The notes: generated from the sequence alone by a model not told the origin. Counted from the first letter of the stretch, positions 53,456 through 62,566 are shown. The stretch: DNA of 64,000 bases from CAYWIT01 sp964458415 (GCA_964458415.1 CAYWIT010000010.1:1-64000); one strand, 5' to 3'. Program-made: numbers and translations.

Positions 53456-54204
53456 GACTGGCCCGCCCCTGTTTTTGTTAACAAACCGCCAAAACGACGC
53501 TCACGGCTGGAAAAAAAAGCCACCGCCGCTTCCATATCTTTTTTGCCAAAATCAGGCCAAAGAACATCCGTGAAATAAAGCTCGGCGTAGGCCATCTGCC
53601 AGAGCAGGAAGTTACTGATCCTGCTTTCCCCGCTGGTGCGGATCATCAAATCCGGCTCGGGAATACCCTCCGTCATCAAATGACGCGCAAACAGGCTTGC
53701 ATCGATTTGCGTGACATCAAGCTCCCCAGATTTTACTTTTTGTGCCAGAGACTGCGCTGCTTGCACAATATCCTGCCGACCACCATAGCTGAGCGCGATA
53801 ACAACCGTGATGCGATCATTATGCTTTGTAACTTCTTCGGCCTGTTCAATCAAACGCACGATATCATCCGGCAACCGCGCACGCTCGCCAATAACAAGCA
53901 GCCGTGCGCCGCTCTTGCTCAGCTCTGCCGTTTCCTTGCGCAGATAAAGGCGCATCAGATCCATCAGATCCGCGACTTCCTCCGCTGGCCTGTTCCAGTT
54001 TTCCGATGAAAAACTGAACAATGTTACAAAAGGAATGCCCATATCCCGGGCGGCTTCCACCGCACGCTGCGCCGCTTCTGCTCCCTTGCGGTGACCTTCC
54101 GTCCGGCTCAGCCCCCGCGCCGTTGCCCATCGCCCGTTGCCATCCATGATGATGGCAACGTGTCGGGGAATCCTGTTATGCTGCTGCGACGCACCAATAG
54201 ACAT
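53452..54204 (-). CDS. uppS: Isoprenyl transferase (undecaprenyl diphosphate synthase)
   Basis: This cis-prenyltransferase makes the C55 carrier lipid for peptidoglycan and O-antigen. The 250-residue protein shows HVAIIMDGNGRWATARGLSR with the catalytic aspartate, TLFSFSSENWNRPAEEV, YGGRQDIVQAAQ and the C-terminal EPDLMIRTSGESRISNFLLW with YTEL-like AYAELYFTDVLWPDF. Its ATG shares one base with the frr stop. Together with dxr and cdsA it forms the lipid-precursor portion of the cluster. Confidence 0.97.
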   Translation of the reverse strand: MSIGASQQHNRIPRHVAIIMDGNGRWATARGLSRTEGHRKGAEAAQRAVEAARDMGIPFVTLFSFSSENWNRPAEEVADLMDLMRLYLRKETAELSKSGARLLVIGERARLPDDIVRLIEQAEEVTKHNDRITVVIALSYGGRQDIVQAAQSLAQKVKSGELDVTQIDASLFARHLMTEGIPEPDLMIRTSGESRISNFLLWQMAYAELYFTDVLWPDFGKKDMEAAVAFFSSRERRFGGLLTKTGAGQS

Positions 54205-54761
54205 CAGACCTGCTTGATCTCCTGCTCTTTATGCGCAAGAGCCTCGTCAACTTTTTTGACCCAGGCATCTGTTACTTTCTGAATGGTATCCTCATGCTTC
54301 TTGAGCTCATCTTCAGAAATCTGGCCGTCTTTTTCCATCCGTTTGACACTATCCATGCCCTCACGGCGAATATTGCGCACAGCAACACGCGCCTGCTCTG
54401 CATACTTTGCCGCAACCTTGACCAGCTCAACCCGCCGTTCCTCGGTCAATCCCGGAAGCGGAACACGAATTAATGATCCCGCTGGCTGAGGATTAAGGCC
54501 CAATCCCGCATTCGCGATGGCCTTTTCTACGGCCTTGGTATTGGCTGCATCCCAGACCTGAACATTCAAAAGACGCGCCTCACCGACCGAAACGGAAGCG
54601 ACCTGATTAATAGGCATTTTTGTGCCATAAACTTCCACCTGAACATTCTCAAGCAGGCTGGCGGAAGCGCGGCCAGTGCGCAGCCCGCCAAGTTCCTTCA
54701 TGAGCACATCAAAAGCACCGCTCATGCGGCGTTCCAGATCATCCATATTCAACTCAGCCAT
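54204..54761 (-). CDS. frr: Ribosome recycling factor
   Basis: Frr dissociates post-termination ribosomes together with EF-G. The 185-residue length is exactly typical. Conserved stretches include LRTGRASASLLENVQVEVYG, then LNVQVWDAANTKAVEKAI, GLNPQPAGSLIRVPLPGLTEE (given in outline) and VAVRNIRREGMDSVK. It overlaps the end of pyrH by eight bases, the standard pyrH-frr pairing. Confidence 0.98.
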   Translation of the reverse strand: MAELNMDDLERRMSGAFDVLMKELGGLRTGRASASLLENVQVEVYGTKMPINQVASVSVGEARLLNVQVWDAANTKAVEKAIANAGLGLNPQPAGSLIRVPLPGLTEERRVELVKVAAKYAEQARVAVRNIRREGMDSVKRMEKDGQISEDELKKHEDTIQKVTDAWVKKVDEALAHKEQEIKQV

Positions 54762-55488
54762 GTTGCGCTTCTTTCTCCATTACAATAGTGTAATCGCCAC
54801 GACCCTGCAGAAGTTCGGCAAAAGCGCCGGGCCGCTTGATCGAAAAGACGATGACGGGAATATTGCTTTCCCGTGCTAGGGCGATTGCCGAAGCATCCAT
54901 AACCCCCAGATCATTCGACAGGACATCCAGATAGGTCAGCCTGTCAAACTTTGTCGCCGTTGGCACCTTGACAGGATCGGCGGTGTAAACGCCGTCAACT
55001 TTTGTTCCCTTGAGCAGAGCGTCACACCCCATTTCGGAAGCACGCAAAGCCGCCGCTGTGTCCGTCGTGAAAAATGGATTTCCGGTTCCCGCCGCAAAAA
55101 TTACAACCCGGCCTTTTTCCATGTGCCGGATTGCTTTGCGGCGAATATAGGATTCACACACGCTTGACATCGGAATTGCAGACTGAACACGTGTGGGAAT
55201 CCCCACCTGTTCAAGCGCATTTTGCAGGGCGAGGGAATTAATCACCGTCGCCAGCATGCCCATATAATCGGCTGTGGCGCGATCCATGCCAACAGAGGCT
55301 CCCGATACGCCACGGAAAATATTTCCCCCGCCGACGACAAGGCAAACCTCTACCCCCAAATCGACGGCAGCTTTAATATCCTGCGCAATACGATTGACCG
55401 TTGCAGGCTCAATACCGTATTCCCCCTCTCCCATCAGGGCCTCGCCTGAAATCTTGAGAAGGACACGCTTGAACCTGGACTTGGTCAT
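54754..55488 (-). CDS. pyrH: Uridylate kinase PyrH
   Basis: PyrH phosphorylates UMP to UDP, feeding RNA and UDP-sugar synthesis. The 244-residue amino-acid-kinase-fold protein has RVLLKISGEALMG, VCLVVGGGNIFRGVSGAS, ATADYMGMLATVINSLALQN, VVIFAAGTGNPFFTTDTAAA and ASEMGCDALLKGTKVDGVY, all standard. It is separated from tsf by 145 bases filled with palindromes, the largest gap inside the cluster, so transcription from rpsB-tsf may be reduced here. Confidence 0.98.
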   Translation of the reverse strand: MTKSRFKRVLLKISGEALMGEGEYGIEPATVNRIAQDIKAAVDLGVEVCLVVGGGNIFRGVSGASVGMDRATADYMGMLATVINSLALQNALEQVGIPTRVQSAIPMSSVCESYIRRKAIRHMEKGRVVIFAAGTGNPFFTTDTAAALRASEMGCDALLKGTKVDGVYTADPVKVPTATKFDRLTYLDVLSNDLGVMDASAIALARESNIPVIVFSIKRPGAFAELLQGRGDYTIVMEKEAQHG

Positions 55489-55500
55489 TTGAATCTATCT

Positions 55501-55626
55501 CCGCAGATGGCATACCCCTCTCGTGGAAAGGGGAGTCGAGGGTAATTCGCAACATCGACCCTGCGACAGGGAAGGGTACCCTCACCCTTCCCGTTCCCGC
55601 AGATCCCCTCCCCTGAAGGAGAGGGG
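55501..55626. repeat. Palindromic intergenic element between pyrH and tsf
   Basis: This stretch holds three back-to-back hairpins: CCCCT/AGGGG (55515-55533), a perfect nine-base stem GGGAAGGGT/ACCCTTCCC (55569-55577 with 55584-55592), and a nine-base stem with one mismatch (55605-55613 with 55618-55626, loop TGAA). The octamer CCGCAGAT occurs at both ends (55501 and 55597). Base composition is far more GC- and C-run-rich than the neighbours. It looks like a dispersed intergenic repeat family. No second copy is seen in this window. Confidence 0.6.
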
Positions 55627-55633
55627 CAATACA

Positions 55634-56557
55634 TTAACCCGTTGCCATTTTAGCGACTTCAGCAGCGAAATCGTCTTCTTTCTTCTCGACGCCTTCACCC
55701 AGTTCATAACGGACAAAACCCGTCAGTTTTACCGGTGCCCCAATATCTTTGGCGGCATTTTCCAGCACGGCAGAAATTTTTGTCGCGCCATCGATAATAA
55801 AGGTTTGCTCGAGCAGGACGACCTGTTCGTAAAATTTACGCAGCGAGCCTTCAACCATCTTCTCGACGATATCCGCAGGCTTGCCGCTTTGCTTTGCTTT
55901 ATCGGCATAAACAGAGCGCTCGCGTTCAACCAGACCTTTGTCAAGGCCGGCAACGTCCAGAGATTCCGGACGGGATGCGGCAATGTGCATAGCCAGCTGA
56001 CGCCCCAGAGATTCCAGTTTCGCTACATCGCCCGTGGATTCCAAAGCAACCAGAACCCCGATCTTTCCGCGGTTCGGCACGAGCATATTGTGAACATACG
56101 TTGCGACAATACCGTTCTCCACAGAGAGCCGCGTCATGCGACGCAGGGTCATATTTTCACCAATCGTCGCGACCAGATCCGTCAACGTATCCTGAGCGGT
56201 TTTCTCGCCCAGTTTTTTTGCTTTCAGCAGTTCCACATCACCGAGCCCGTCTTTCAGAGCGATATCCGTGATCTGTTCCAGAAATTTCTGAAAGTGCTCA
56301 TTGCGCGCAACGAAGTCTGTCTCTGCGTTCAGCTCTATTATGATGCCCGTTTTTCCGGACGACGCGACGCTGACCAGGCCTTCAGCAGCGGCACGACCGG
56401 ATTTTTTAGCCGCTGAAGCCAGGCCCTTTTTGCGGAGATGATCCATCGCCGCTTCAATATCGCCGTTATGCTCCATCAGGGCTTTTTTGCAATCCATCAT
56501 GCCCGCACCTGATTTTTCGCGCAGGTCTTTGACCAGAGATGCACTGATTTCTGTCAT
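55634..56557 (-). CDS. tsf: Translation elongation factor Ts
   Basis: EF-Ts recharges EF-Tu with GTP. The 307-residue protein has the N-terminal UBA-like motif LVKDLREKSGAGMMDCKKAL and the TDFVARNEHFQKF core (IELNAETDFVARNEHFQKFL). The paired Tsf dimerisation subdomains follow. It is 26 bases downstream of rpsB, the near-universal rpsB-tsf operon. The downstream palindromic element may act on its mRNA 3' end. Confidence 0.98.
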   Translation of the reverse strand: MTEISASLVKDLREKSGAGMMDCKKALMEHNGDIEAAMDHLRKKGLASAAKKSGRAAAEGLVSVASSGKTGIIIELNAETDFVARNEHFQKFLEQITDIALKDGLGDVELLKAKKLGEKTAQDTLTDLVATIGENMTLRRMTRLSVENGIVATYVHNMLVPNRGKIGVLVALESTGDVAKLESLGRQLAMHIAASRPESLDVAGLDKGLVERERSVYADKAKQSGKPADIVEKMVEGSLRKFYEQVVLLEQTFIIDGATKISAVLENAAKDIGAPVKLTGFVRYELGEGVEKKEDDFAAEVAKMATG

Positions 56558-56583
56558 AGTTATATTCTCCCTTTATTCAGTCA

Positions 56584-57372
56584 TTAACCCGCAACAGCGG
56601 CTTTCACTTCAACATCGCCGCCGAGATCTTCAGCCATCGGGTTCTCCAAAGCGCCGGTATCCTTACCGGAAGCTTTGACTTCGGCCTGCAGCCCATCCAG
56701 AACGGATTCGGCAAACAGGTCACAATAAGTCGCGATAGCGCGTGTAGCATCATCGTTACCCGGAACCGGAAAATCGATATTCTCAGGATCGCAGTTGGTA
56801 TCAACGATAGCAAAAACAGGAATGCCCAGACGGCGCGCTTCCAGAATAGCATTCGCCTCCTTCGCAACATCGATCACGACCATGGCATCCGGCAGACCGC
56901 CCATATCCTTAATTCCGCCCAAAGCCTTTTCCAGCTTCTCTTTTTCGCGGGCAAGGTTGAGCTGTTCTTTTTTGGTCAGGCCGTGCTTGACTTCCGGATT
57001 GTTCATCATCTCGTCAACAGCGCGCAGACGCTTGATAGAGTTGGAGATCGTGCCCCAGTTCGTCAGCATACCGCCCAGCCAGCGATGGTTAACGTAGTAC
57101 TGCCCGCAACGCTTGGCTGTCTCGGCAACTTTCTCCGTCGCCTGACGCTTTGTCCCAACGAACAAAACACGGCCGCCATTGGCAACGATGTCGCGCACGC
57201 CTTTCAGGGCGTGATGTAGCATCGGAACGGTCAGTTCGAGGTTGATGATATGCACGCCGTTGCGCTCGCCAAAAATATAAGGCTTCATTTTTGGATTCCA
57301 GCGGCGAGTATTGTGACCAAAGTGAACACCCGCTTCGAGAAGTTGGCGCATGGTAAATGTTGGCATTGTCAT
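56584..57372 (-). CDS. rpsB: 30S ribosomal protein S2
   Basis: S2 joins the small subunit late and is needed for S1 binding. The 262-residue protein shows MRQLLEAGVHFGHNTRRWNP, FVGTKRQATEKVAETAKRCG, YVNHRWLGGMLTNWGTISNS and the C-terminal DTNCDPENIDFPVPGNDDAT. A further acidic tail of about 35 residues goes beyond the E. coli protein. AAGGAAGGAA stands about nine bases before the ATG at 57372; a second ATG two codons in is possible. It heads the 16-gene minus-strand cluster and has a long, structured leader. Confidence 0.98.
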   Translation of the reverse strand: MTMPTFTMRQLLEAGVHFGHNTRRWNPKMKPYIFGERNGVHIINLELTVPMLHHALKGVRDIVANGGRVLFVGTKRQATEKVAETAKRCGQYYVNHRWLGGMLTNWGTISNSIKRLRAVDEMMNNPEVKHGLTKKEQLNLAREKEKLEKALGGIKDMGGLPDAMVVIDVAKEANAILEARRLGIPVFAIVDTNCDPENIDFPVPGNDDATRAIATYCDLFAESVLDGLQAEVKASGKDTGALENPMAEDLGGDVEVKAAVAG

Positions 57373-57434
57373 TTTGAAAGTTCCTTCCTTCGGTTATGCC
57401 TCTACGGATATAGTCCCTTGCGGAACACCGATGC

Positions 57435-57512
57435 GGCTGCACAAGGCAGCCTCAGATCCGTATGTGATTTTTAGTTATGCCCCCGTGAACCATTCACGGA
57501 GCCAATGGGGGC
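57435..57512 (-). promoter_or_regulatory. Structured 5' leader of rpsB
   Basis: Between the promoter and the rpsB start the minus-strand RNA can form a hairpin GGCTGC/GCAGCC with a five-base loop (57451-57435). Nearer the 5' end it can form either CCGTGAA/TTCACGG (57499-57483) or the overlapping GCCCCC/GGGGGC pairing (57512-57479). The alternatives are mutually exclusive, which suits a switch such as S2 autoregulation. This is an inference from pairing by eye. Confidence 0.4.
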
Positions 57513-57514
57513 GA

Positions 57515-57543
57515 TTTTTACAATGATTTCATATGTTTTGCAA
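57515..57543 (-). promoter_or_regulatory. Candidate promoter of the rpsB cluster
   Basis: On the minus strand TTGCAA (57543-57538) and TAAAAA (57520-57515) are 17 bases apart. Transcription would begin near 57508, giving a leader of about 135 bases. Confidence 0.5.
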
Positions 57544-57626
57544 GGGATTTCATGTCTTGTCCCCTGCGGCGCGGCAAGCTTCAAAAAATGGGTAATTATA
57601 TTATAAAAAACTGATTTTAAACGCCC

Positions 57627-60600
57627 TTATATTTCCTTAACATCGCTTACGCCACTAACAGCGCGTAGAATTCTTGGCGTTTCCTCTTTCACACCCCACC
57701 CGCCCGGCAAATCAATGGTCACCACCCTACCCGCTCCCGCCCTGACAACCAGACTGATTTTCACCCGTCCCTGACCCGCTTCATCCAGAATGGTTTTAAC
57801 ACGTGCGACAGCGTCCGGTTTGTCCACATGCAGGACCATTTTCTGTGTCACGCTTTGCACGGCGGCCGTCAGCGGCTCAATCGACTGACAAAGAAAACGC
57901 AGTTCATCCTCATTTTTTCTGTCAACGTCAACGGCGAGCAGGATCGGCGTTCCCGCCTCCAAGAGATCACGCCCCGCATTCAGGACATCGGAAAACATCA
58001 TCATTTCAAACACGCCATGCGGATCTGAAACCTGCACAAAAGCAAAACGGTTTCCTTTTTGCGAAGTCCGTTCCTGCTTGCGGACAACGATCCCTGCCAT
58101 GCGCAAGCGGCTGGAAGCAGATGAGGACAACGCCTCACGCACACGGTTAGAGGGAACAACACGCAACCGCTCCAGCTGCGTCGTCATGTTATCAAGCGGA
58201 TGGGCAGAAAGATAAAAACCCACCGCTTCAAATTCATGCCGCAGACGTTCAAGGGGTTCCCATTTTTCAAGCTTCGGCAATTCCGGCTCCGGAAGAGAGT
58301 CCTGCACCCCGCCAAATAAATTCACCTGTGCTGAAGCTCTTTCTTCAGCATGCGCCGCCGCATAGCGCATCAGAATTTCCACAGCGCTAAAGACCTGCGC
58401 ACGGTTCGGATTAAAGGCGTCAAAGCCCCCCGCTGCTGCCAAAGCCTCCATCTGGCGCTTGTTAATAACCTTGGTATCCAGCCGTCGCGCGAAATCAAAT
58501 AACGATTTATACGGCCCGTTTGTCTGACGCTCTTCAACGACCTTCGCCATGGCTTCGGCACCAACGCCTTTCAGGGCGGCCAGAGCATATCTGATCGCCC
58601 GCGCACCGTCGGGGAGTTTTTCAACGGAAAAACGTGGCAAGGAAGCATTCACGTCCGGCGGCAGCAGCGTGATTTTCATCTTCTGCAATTCCTGCCGCAA
58701 TACGGCAAGCTTGTCAGTATTCCCCATATCCTGCGTCATGGTAGCCGCCATGAATTCTACCGGATAATGGCATTTCAGATAAGCCGTCTGGAATGCAATA
58801 TACGCATATACGGCAGAGTGCGCCTTGTTAAACCCGTAATCCGCGAATTTGGCGATCTGATCAAAAATGGAACTTGCCAGATCATGCGGTATGCCGTTCT
58901 TTTCCGCGCAACCCCTGACAAAAACCTCGCGCTGCGCATCCATCTCGGACTTGATCTTCTTGCCCATCGCGCGTCGCAACAAATCAGCGCCGCCAAGCGA
59001 ATATCCTGCCAGAACCTGCGCCGCCTGCATGACCTGTTCCTGATAGATCATGACCCCATAGGTATCTTTCAGGACAGGTTCCAGCAGCGGATGCATATAT
59101 TCAATCTTTTCCGCATCACGGACGTTCGCCACATACATCGGGATATTCTGCATCGGGCCCGGACGGTACAGCGCGACTATAGCGGTAATTTCCTCGAAAT
59201 TCTTTACGTTCATCTGGCGACAAAGATCGCGCATGCCCGCACTCTCGAGCTGGAAGACCGCAGCACAATCACCCCGCGCCAAAATCTCGTAAGTCGGCTT
59301 GTCATCCATCGGAAACTTGAGCGGATCCAGCTCGACCCCGCATGTTTCCCTGACCAGCCGGATAGCTTCATGAATAACGTCCAGCGTTTTCAATCCCAGA
59401 AAGTCGAATTTAACCAGACCGGCTTTTTCAACGTCCTTCATATTAAACTGTGTGGCAGGAACCTCGGAGCCCGGATCGCGATACAGCGGCACCAGCTCAT
59501 CCAGAGGCCGGTCGCCAATCACAACACCCGCCGCATGGGTAGAAGCATGACGATAGAGGCCCTCCAGCTTTAGCGCGATGTCAATTAACTTGCGGACCTG
59601 ATCGTCATTGTCCCGCGCTTCCCGCAATAAAGGCTCGCTCTCCAGAGCTTCCTCAAGACTGATGGGGTTGGCGGGATTTTGTGGAACCAGCTTGGCTATC
59701 TTGTCCACCTGACCATAGGGCATCTGCAGCACACGCCCCACATCACGGACTACGGCGCGCGCCTGCAATTTACCAAAAGTAATGATTTGCGCGACGCTAT
59801 CCTTGCCGTATTTTTCACGGACATAGTTAATAACCTCGTCACGCCGCTCCTGACAAAAATCCACGTCAAAATCCGGCATCGAGACCCGTTCGGGATTCAG
59901 AAAACGCTCGAACAGCAAGTCAGTTTCAATCGGGTCAAGGTCGGTAATCCGGATCGCCCAGGCCACAACGGAACCGGCCCCTGACCCGCGCCCCGGCCCG
60001 ACCGGTATATCATGGTCTTTTGCCCACTGGATGAAGTCCGAAACGATCAGGAAGTAACCGGCAAAGCCCATGCCCAGCAATACCCCGAGCTCGTATTCCA
60101 TACGGTCGAAATATTTTTTTCTTGTTTCTTTCTTCTTCGTTTCATCCCAATCGTCTTTAAAAACGTAATTTTCCAGCCGCCATTCAAGACCGCTTTCTGT
60201 GCGCTTCCGCAATGCCGCCTCTTCGGTTTCCCCCTTGCCGGTTTCAAAGCGCGGCAGGATGGGTTTTTCTTCTTTCAGCATAAAGGAGCAACGACGTGCG
60301 ATATGCACGGTATTTTCGACGGCTTCGGGCAAGTCCTTGAACAGCTCGACCATTTGCTCAGGCGATTTGAAGTAATGCTCCGGCGTTGCTTTACGGCGAT
60401 TTTCATCCTGCACATAAGCGCTCTCGGCGATGCACAACAGCGCATCATGCGCCTCGTGCATATCAGGATCCGTAAAAAAACAGTTGTTTGTCGCAACGAT
60501 AGGCACGTTATGCGCATAAGCCAGATCAAGCAGATGATCCTCAATCGCCACCTCGTCCGCTGTGCCATGACGTTCCAGCTCGATATATAAGCGATCACCA

Positions 60601-61109
60601 AAAATTTCTTTTAGCCGTAGCAGCGTCTTTTCTGCCTCTGGCACACGGTGTTCCAGCAATATGCGGCCCAGACTGCCTTTAACCCCTGCCGTAAGGCAAA
60701 TCAGCCCTGCATTATACCGCTCAAGATCGGCCCAGAGCACGGCCGGTTTTTCACAATGCTCCGGTGGATGGAGAAACGGATGGCTCACTAGCTTCATCAG
60801 GTTCTGATAACCCCGCGCATTCATCGCGAGGAGCACCAGTTGATCCGGCATTTCCACCTTGCGACTGGTCTGTTGATCCAGCTGCTCCGGACGTTCGAGC
60901 CAGATCTGGCTGCCAATGATCGGTTGAACCCCGCCTTTTGCAGCCGTCAGAGAAAACTCAACTGCTCCAAATAAATTTCCTGTATCCGTCACGGCAACTG
61001 CCGGCATCTCCAGTTTTTTGACCAGAGGAATAAGGGATTTGATCTTAATGGCGCCTTCCGCAAGTGAATAGGCGGAGTGCACACGCAAATGTATAAATGC
61101 TGTATCCAT
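57627..61109 (-). CDS. dnaE: DNA polymerase III subunit alpha
   Basis: DnaE is the replicative polymerase. The 1160-residue protein has the N-terminal PHP domain (FIHLRVHSAYSLAEGAIKIK), the palm with the catalytic acidic residues in PDFDVDFCQERRDEVINYV, and GPGRGSGAGSVVAWAIRITD. YRPGPMQNIPMYVANV and the finger region AVFQLESAGMRDLCRQMNVK follow, then the helix-hairpin-helix and an OB fold (LRMAGIVVRKQERTSQKGNR). The ATG at 61109 has AAAAAGGA six bases ahead; the TTG at 61127 includes that site and is rejected. It lies on the same strand as, and upstream of, rpsB, with no clear terminator in between. Confidence 0.98.
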   Translation of the reverse strand: MDTAFIHLRVHSAYSLAEGAIKIKSLIPLVKKLEMPAVAVTDTGNLFGAVEFSLTAAKGGVQPIIGSQIWLERPEQLDQQTSRKVEMPDQLVLLAMNARGYQNLMKLVSHPFLHPPEHCEKPAVLWADLERYNAGLICLTAGVKGSLGRILLEHRVPEAEKTLLRLKEIFGDRLYIELERHGTADEVAIEDHLLDLAYAHNVPIVATNNCFFTDPDMHEAHDALLCIAESAYVQDENRRKATPEHYFKSPEQMVELFKDLPEAVENTVHIARRCSFMLKEEKPILPRFETGKGETEEAALRKRTESGLEWRLENYVFKDDWDETKKKETRKKYFDRMEYELGVLLGMGFAGYFLIVSDFIQWAKDHDIPVGPGRGSGAGSVVAWAIRITDLDPIETDLLFERFLNPERVSMPDFDVDFCQERRDEVINYVREKYGKDSVAQIITFGKLQARAVVRDVGRVLQMPYGQVDKIAKLVPQNPANPISLEEALESEPLLREARDNDDQVRKLIDIALKLEGLYRHASTHAAGVVIGDRPLDELVPLYRDPGSEVPATQFNMKDVEKAGLVKFDFLGLKTLDVIHEAIRLVRETCGVELDPLKFPMDDKPTYEILARGDCAAVFQLESAGMRDLCRQMNVKNFEEITAIVALYRPGPMQNIPMYVANVRDAEKIEYMHPLLEPVLKDTYGVMIYQEQVMQAAQVLAGYSLGGADLLRRAMGKKIKSEMDAQREVFVRGCAEKNGIPHDLASSIFDQIAKFADYGFNKAHSAVYAYIAFQTAYLKCHYPVEFMAATMTQDMGNTDKLAVLRQELQKMKITLLPPDVNASLPRFSVEKLPDGARAIRYALAALKGVGAEAMAKVVEERQTNGPYKSLFDFARRLDTKVINKRQMEALAAAGGFDAFNPNRAQVFSAVEILMRYAAAHAEERASAQVNLFGGVQDSLPEPELPKLEKWEPLERLRHEFEAVGFYLSAHPLDNMTTQLERLRVVPSNRVREALSSSASSRLRMAGIVVRKQERTSQKGNRFAFVQVSDPHGVFEMMMFSDVLNAGRDLLEAGTPILLAVDVDRKNEDELRFLCQSIEPLTAAVQSVTQKMVLHVDKPDAVARVKTILDEAGQGRVKISLVVRAGAGRVVTIDLPGGWGVKEETPRILRAVSGVSDVKEI

Positions 61110-61171
61110 GACGGTCCTTTTTCGCAAAAATATCCTTTAATTTCAACAGTTTTATAAAAGTAACTTTTATA

Positions 61172-61199
61172 TTGACATAACATTTTGATTTCATATAAT
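61172..61199 (+). promoter_or_regulatory. Consensus sigma-70 promoter for the gene at 61237
   Basis: TTGACA at 61172-61177 and TATAAT at 61194-61199 both match consensus exactly, with a 16-base spacer. Transcription would begin about 30 bases before the ATG. Confidence 0.8.
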
Positions 61200-61236
61200 A
61201 GCCAACTATGGAAGCAATAAAACGGAATATAATGCT

Positions 61237-61869
61237 ATGGAAGAATCAGGCTCGGATATAACGACAAAAAGTGACGCCATAGAGCTTAAGGACATCAGCC
61301 CAGAAAGTCTTTCAAGCGTTTTTAAGAATCTTGTTGAATGTCACAATGACGCGCTCAAGAATTTCCGCCCTACGCTTTCAGCACTCAATAAGGCCATCCA
61401 CGCCTTTCACGAGATTGGGCTGGACGGCATTTCCCTTGAGTATGGCGACCTTGACAAATTGCAGAAACTTTCACTCTATCGCCAAAACGATAAAGACGAG
61501 GAACCTGACGTTACCTATGCTGTTCTCGGAATTTATGACGCGCAGTTTCTGGTTCGCATCCATCCGGACAATGTTATTGACTGTCACGCCGTTAATCTCA
61601 ATATGCCGGCAACCCGCTGGACAAATAATATTAGCAGCGACTTCTTCTGGTATAAACGCCATGAAGATTCGACGTTAAACAAAAGCGTACCAGAATTCTT
61701 CCAATACGACCTGACTGTAAATGAAGATCGCATCGCTTTTGCCAACACAGTCCTGCAGACTGCCGCTGTTTGTGTAGCCATGTCCGAACTCAAGGAATAT
61801 GACGTGACATCATCACGCCACATGAGCCTGCCAAAAAGCGCCACGGCTTCACACCCAAAAATAAAGTAG
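61237..61869 (+). CDS. Hypothetical cytosolic protein with a strong promoter
   Basis: A 210-residue soluble protein of a family I do not recognise. An acidic Ser/Thr-rich start leads into helical stretches (ESLSSVFKNLVECHNDALKN, LSALNKAIHAFHEIGLDGIS). A strand-rich core follows (VTYAVLGIYDAQFLVRIHPD, then CHAVNLNMPATRWTNNISSD), and the tail is disordered and basic. No signal peptide or membrane segment. It is the only plus-strand gene in a 23-kb minus-strand region. It is divergent from dnaE, ends four bases before lolD, and is preceded by a fully consensus promoter, which suggests steady, high transcription. Confidence 0.75.
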   Translation: MEESGSDITTKSDAIELKDISPESLSSVFKNLVECHNDALKNFRPTLSALNKAIHAFHEIGLDGISLEYGDLDKLQKLSLYRQNDKDEEPDVTYAVLGIYDAQFLVRIHPDNVIDCHAVNLNMPATRWTNNISSDFFWYKRHEDSTLNKSVPEFFQYDLTVNEDRIAFANTVLQTAAVCVAMSELKEYDVTSSRHMSLPKSATASHPKIK

Positions 61870-61873
61870 GCTG

Positions 61874-62566
61874 CTACGCTGAAATAATCCCGTCTTTTAA
61901 TGCAAGAACCCTGTCCATGCGCGCAGCAAGCTCATGATTATGCGTGACGATCAGCGCCCCGGTTTTCAGGCTGCGAATGGCCTGTACCAATACCTGAAAA
62001 ACATCTTCCGCCGTTTTCGGATCAAGATTTCCGGTCGGCTCATCCGCCAGCAACAATGCCGGGCCATTGACCAAGGCCCTTGCAATCGCGACACGTTGCT
62101 GTTCCCCCCCCGAGAGTTCGGACGGATAATGCGCGGCACGCTGTTCCAAACCAACGCTCTCCAGCAGTTTTGTAGCACGATGACGGGATTCAGCCCCCGT
62201 TTTATCTGCTATATATTGCGGCAGAAGGAGGTTCTCGATCGCCGTAAAATCCGGCAATAAATGGTGAAACTGATAGACAAAACCGATCTGCGACAACCGC
62301 AAAGCCGTGCGTTCCGTATCCGCGCCACTTTCAATTTTTTTACCGTTAATAAGAACCTCACCGCTTGTCGGATTTTCCAGCAATCCTGCAATCTGAAGCA
62401 ATGTTGTCTTACCGCAACCCGATGGGCCCAGCAGCGCAACAATCTCTCCGCGACGGATGGACAGGTTAACCCCGCGAAGAATATCCAGCCGTTGCTGTCC
62501 CTGCACAAAGCTGCGTGTAATATTTCTGAGTTCAAGAACGATGCCGCCCTTTTCAACATCACTCAT
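61874..62566 (-). CDS. lolD: Lipoprotein-releasing ABC transporter ATP-binding protein LolD
   Basis: LolD powers extraction of outer-membrane lipoproteins from the inner membrane. The 230-residue ATPase has Walker A in LLGPSGCGKTTLLQIAGLLE, the Q-loop in LSQIGFVYQFHHLLPDFTAI, the signature LSGGEQQRVAIARALVN and Walker B with LLLADEPTGNLDP. The ATG at 62566 is chosen because GGAGGGC lies seven to eight bases upstream, inside lolC; a longer frame to 62629 adds an atypical extension. It overlaps the lolC stop by eight bases. Confidence 0.96.
   Translation of the reverse strand: MSDVEKGGIVLELRNITRSFVQGQQRLDILRGVNLSIRRGEIVALLGPSGCGKTTLLQIAGLLENPTSGEVLINGKKIESGADTERTALRLSQIGFVYQFHHLLPDFTAIENLLLPQYIADKTGAESRHRATKLLESVGLEQRAAHYPSELSGGEQQRVAIARALVNGPALLLADEPTGNLDPKTAEDVFQVLVQAIRSLKTGALIVTHNHELAARMDRVLALKDGIISA

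Noticed and set aside
57540..57626. Intrinsic terminator after dnaE.
   Set aside because: No stable stem followed by a T-run on the minus strand could be found; read-through into rpsB remains possible.
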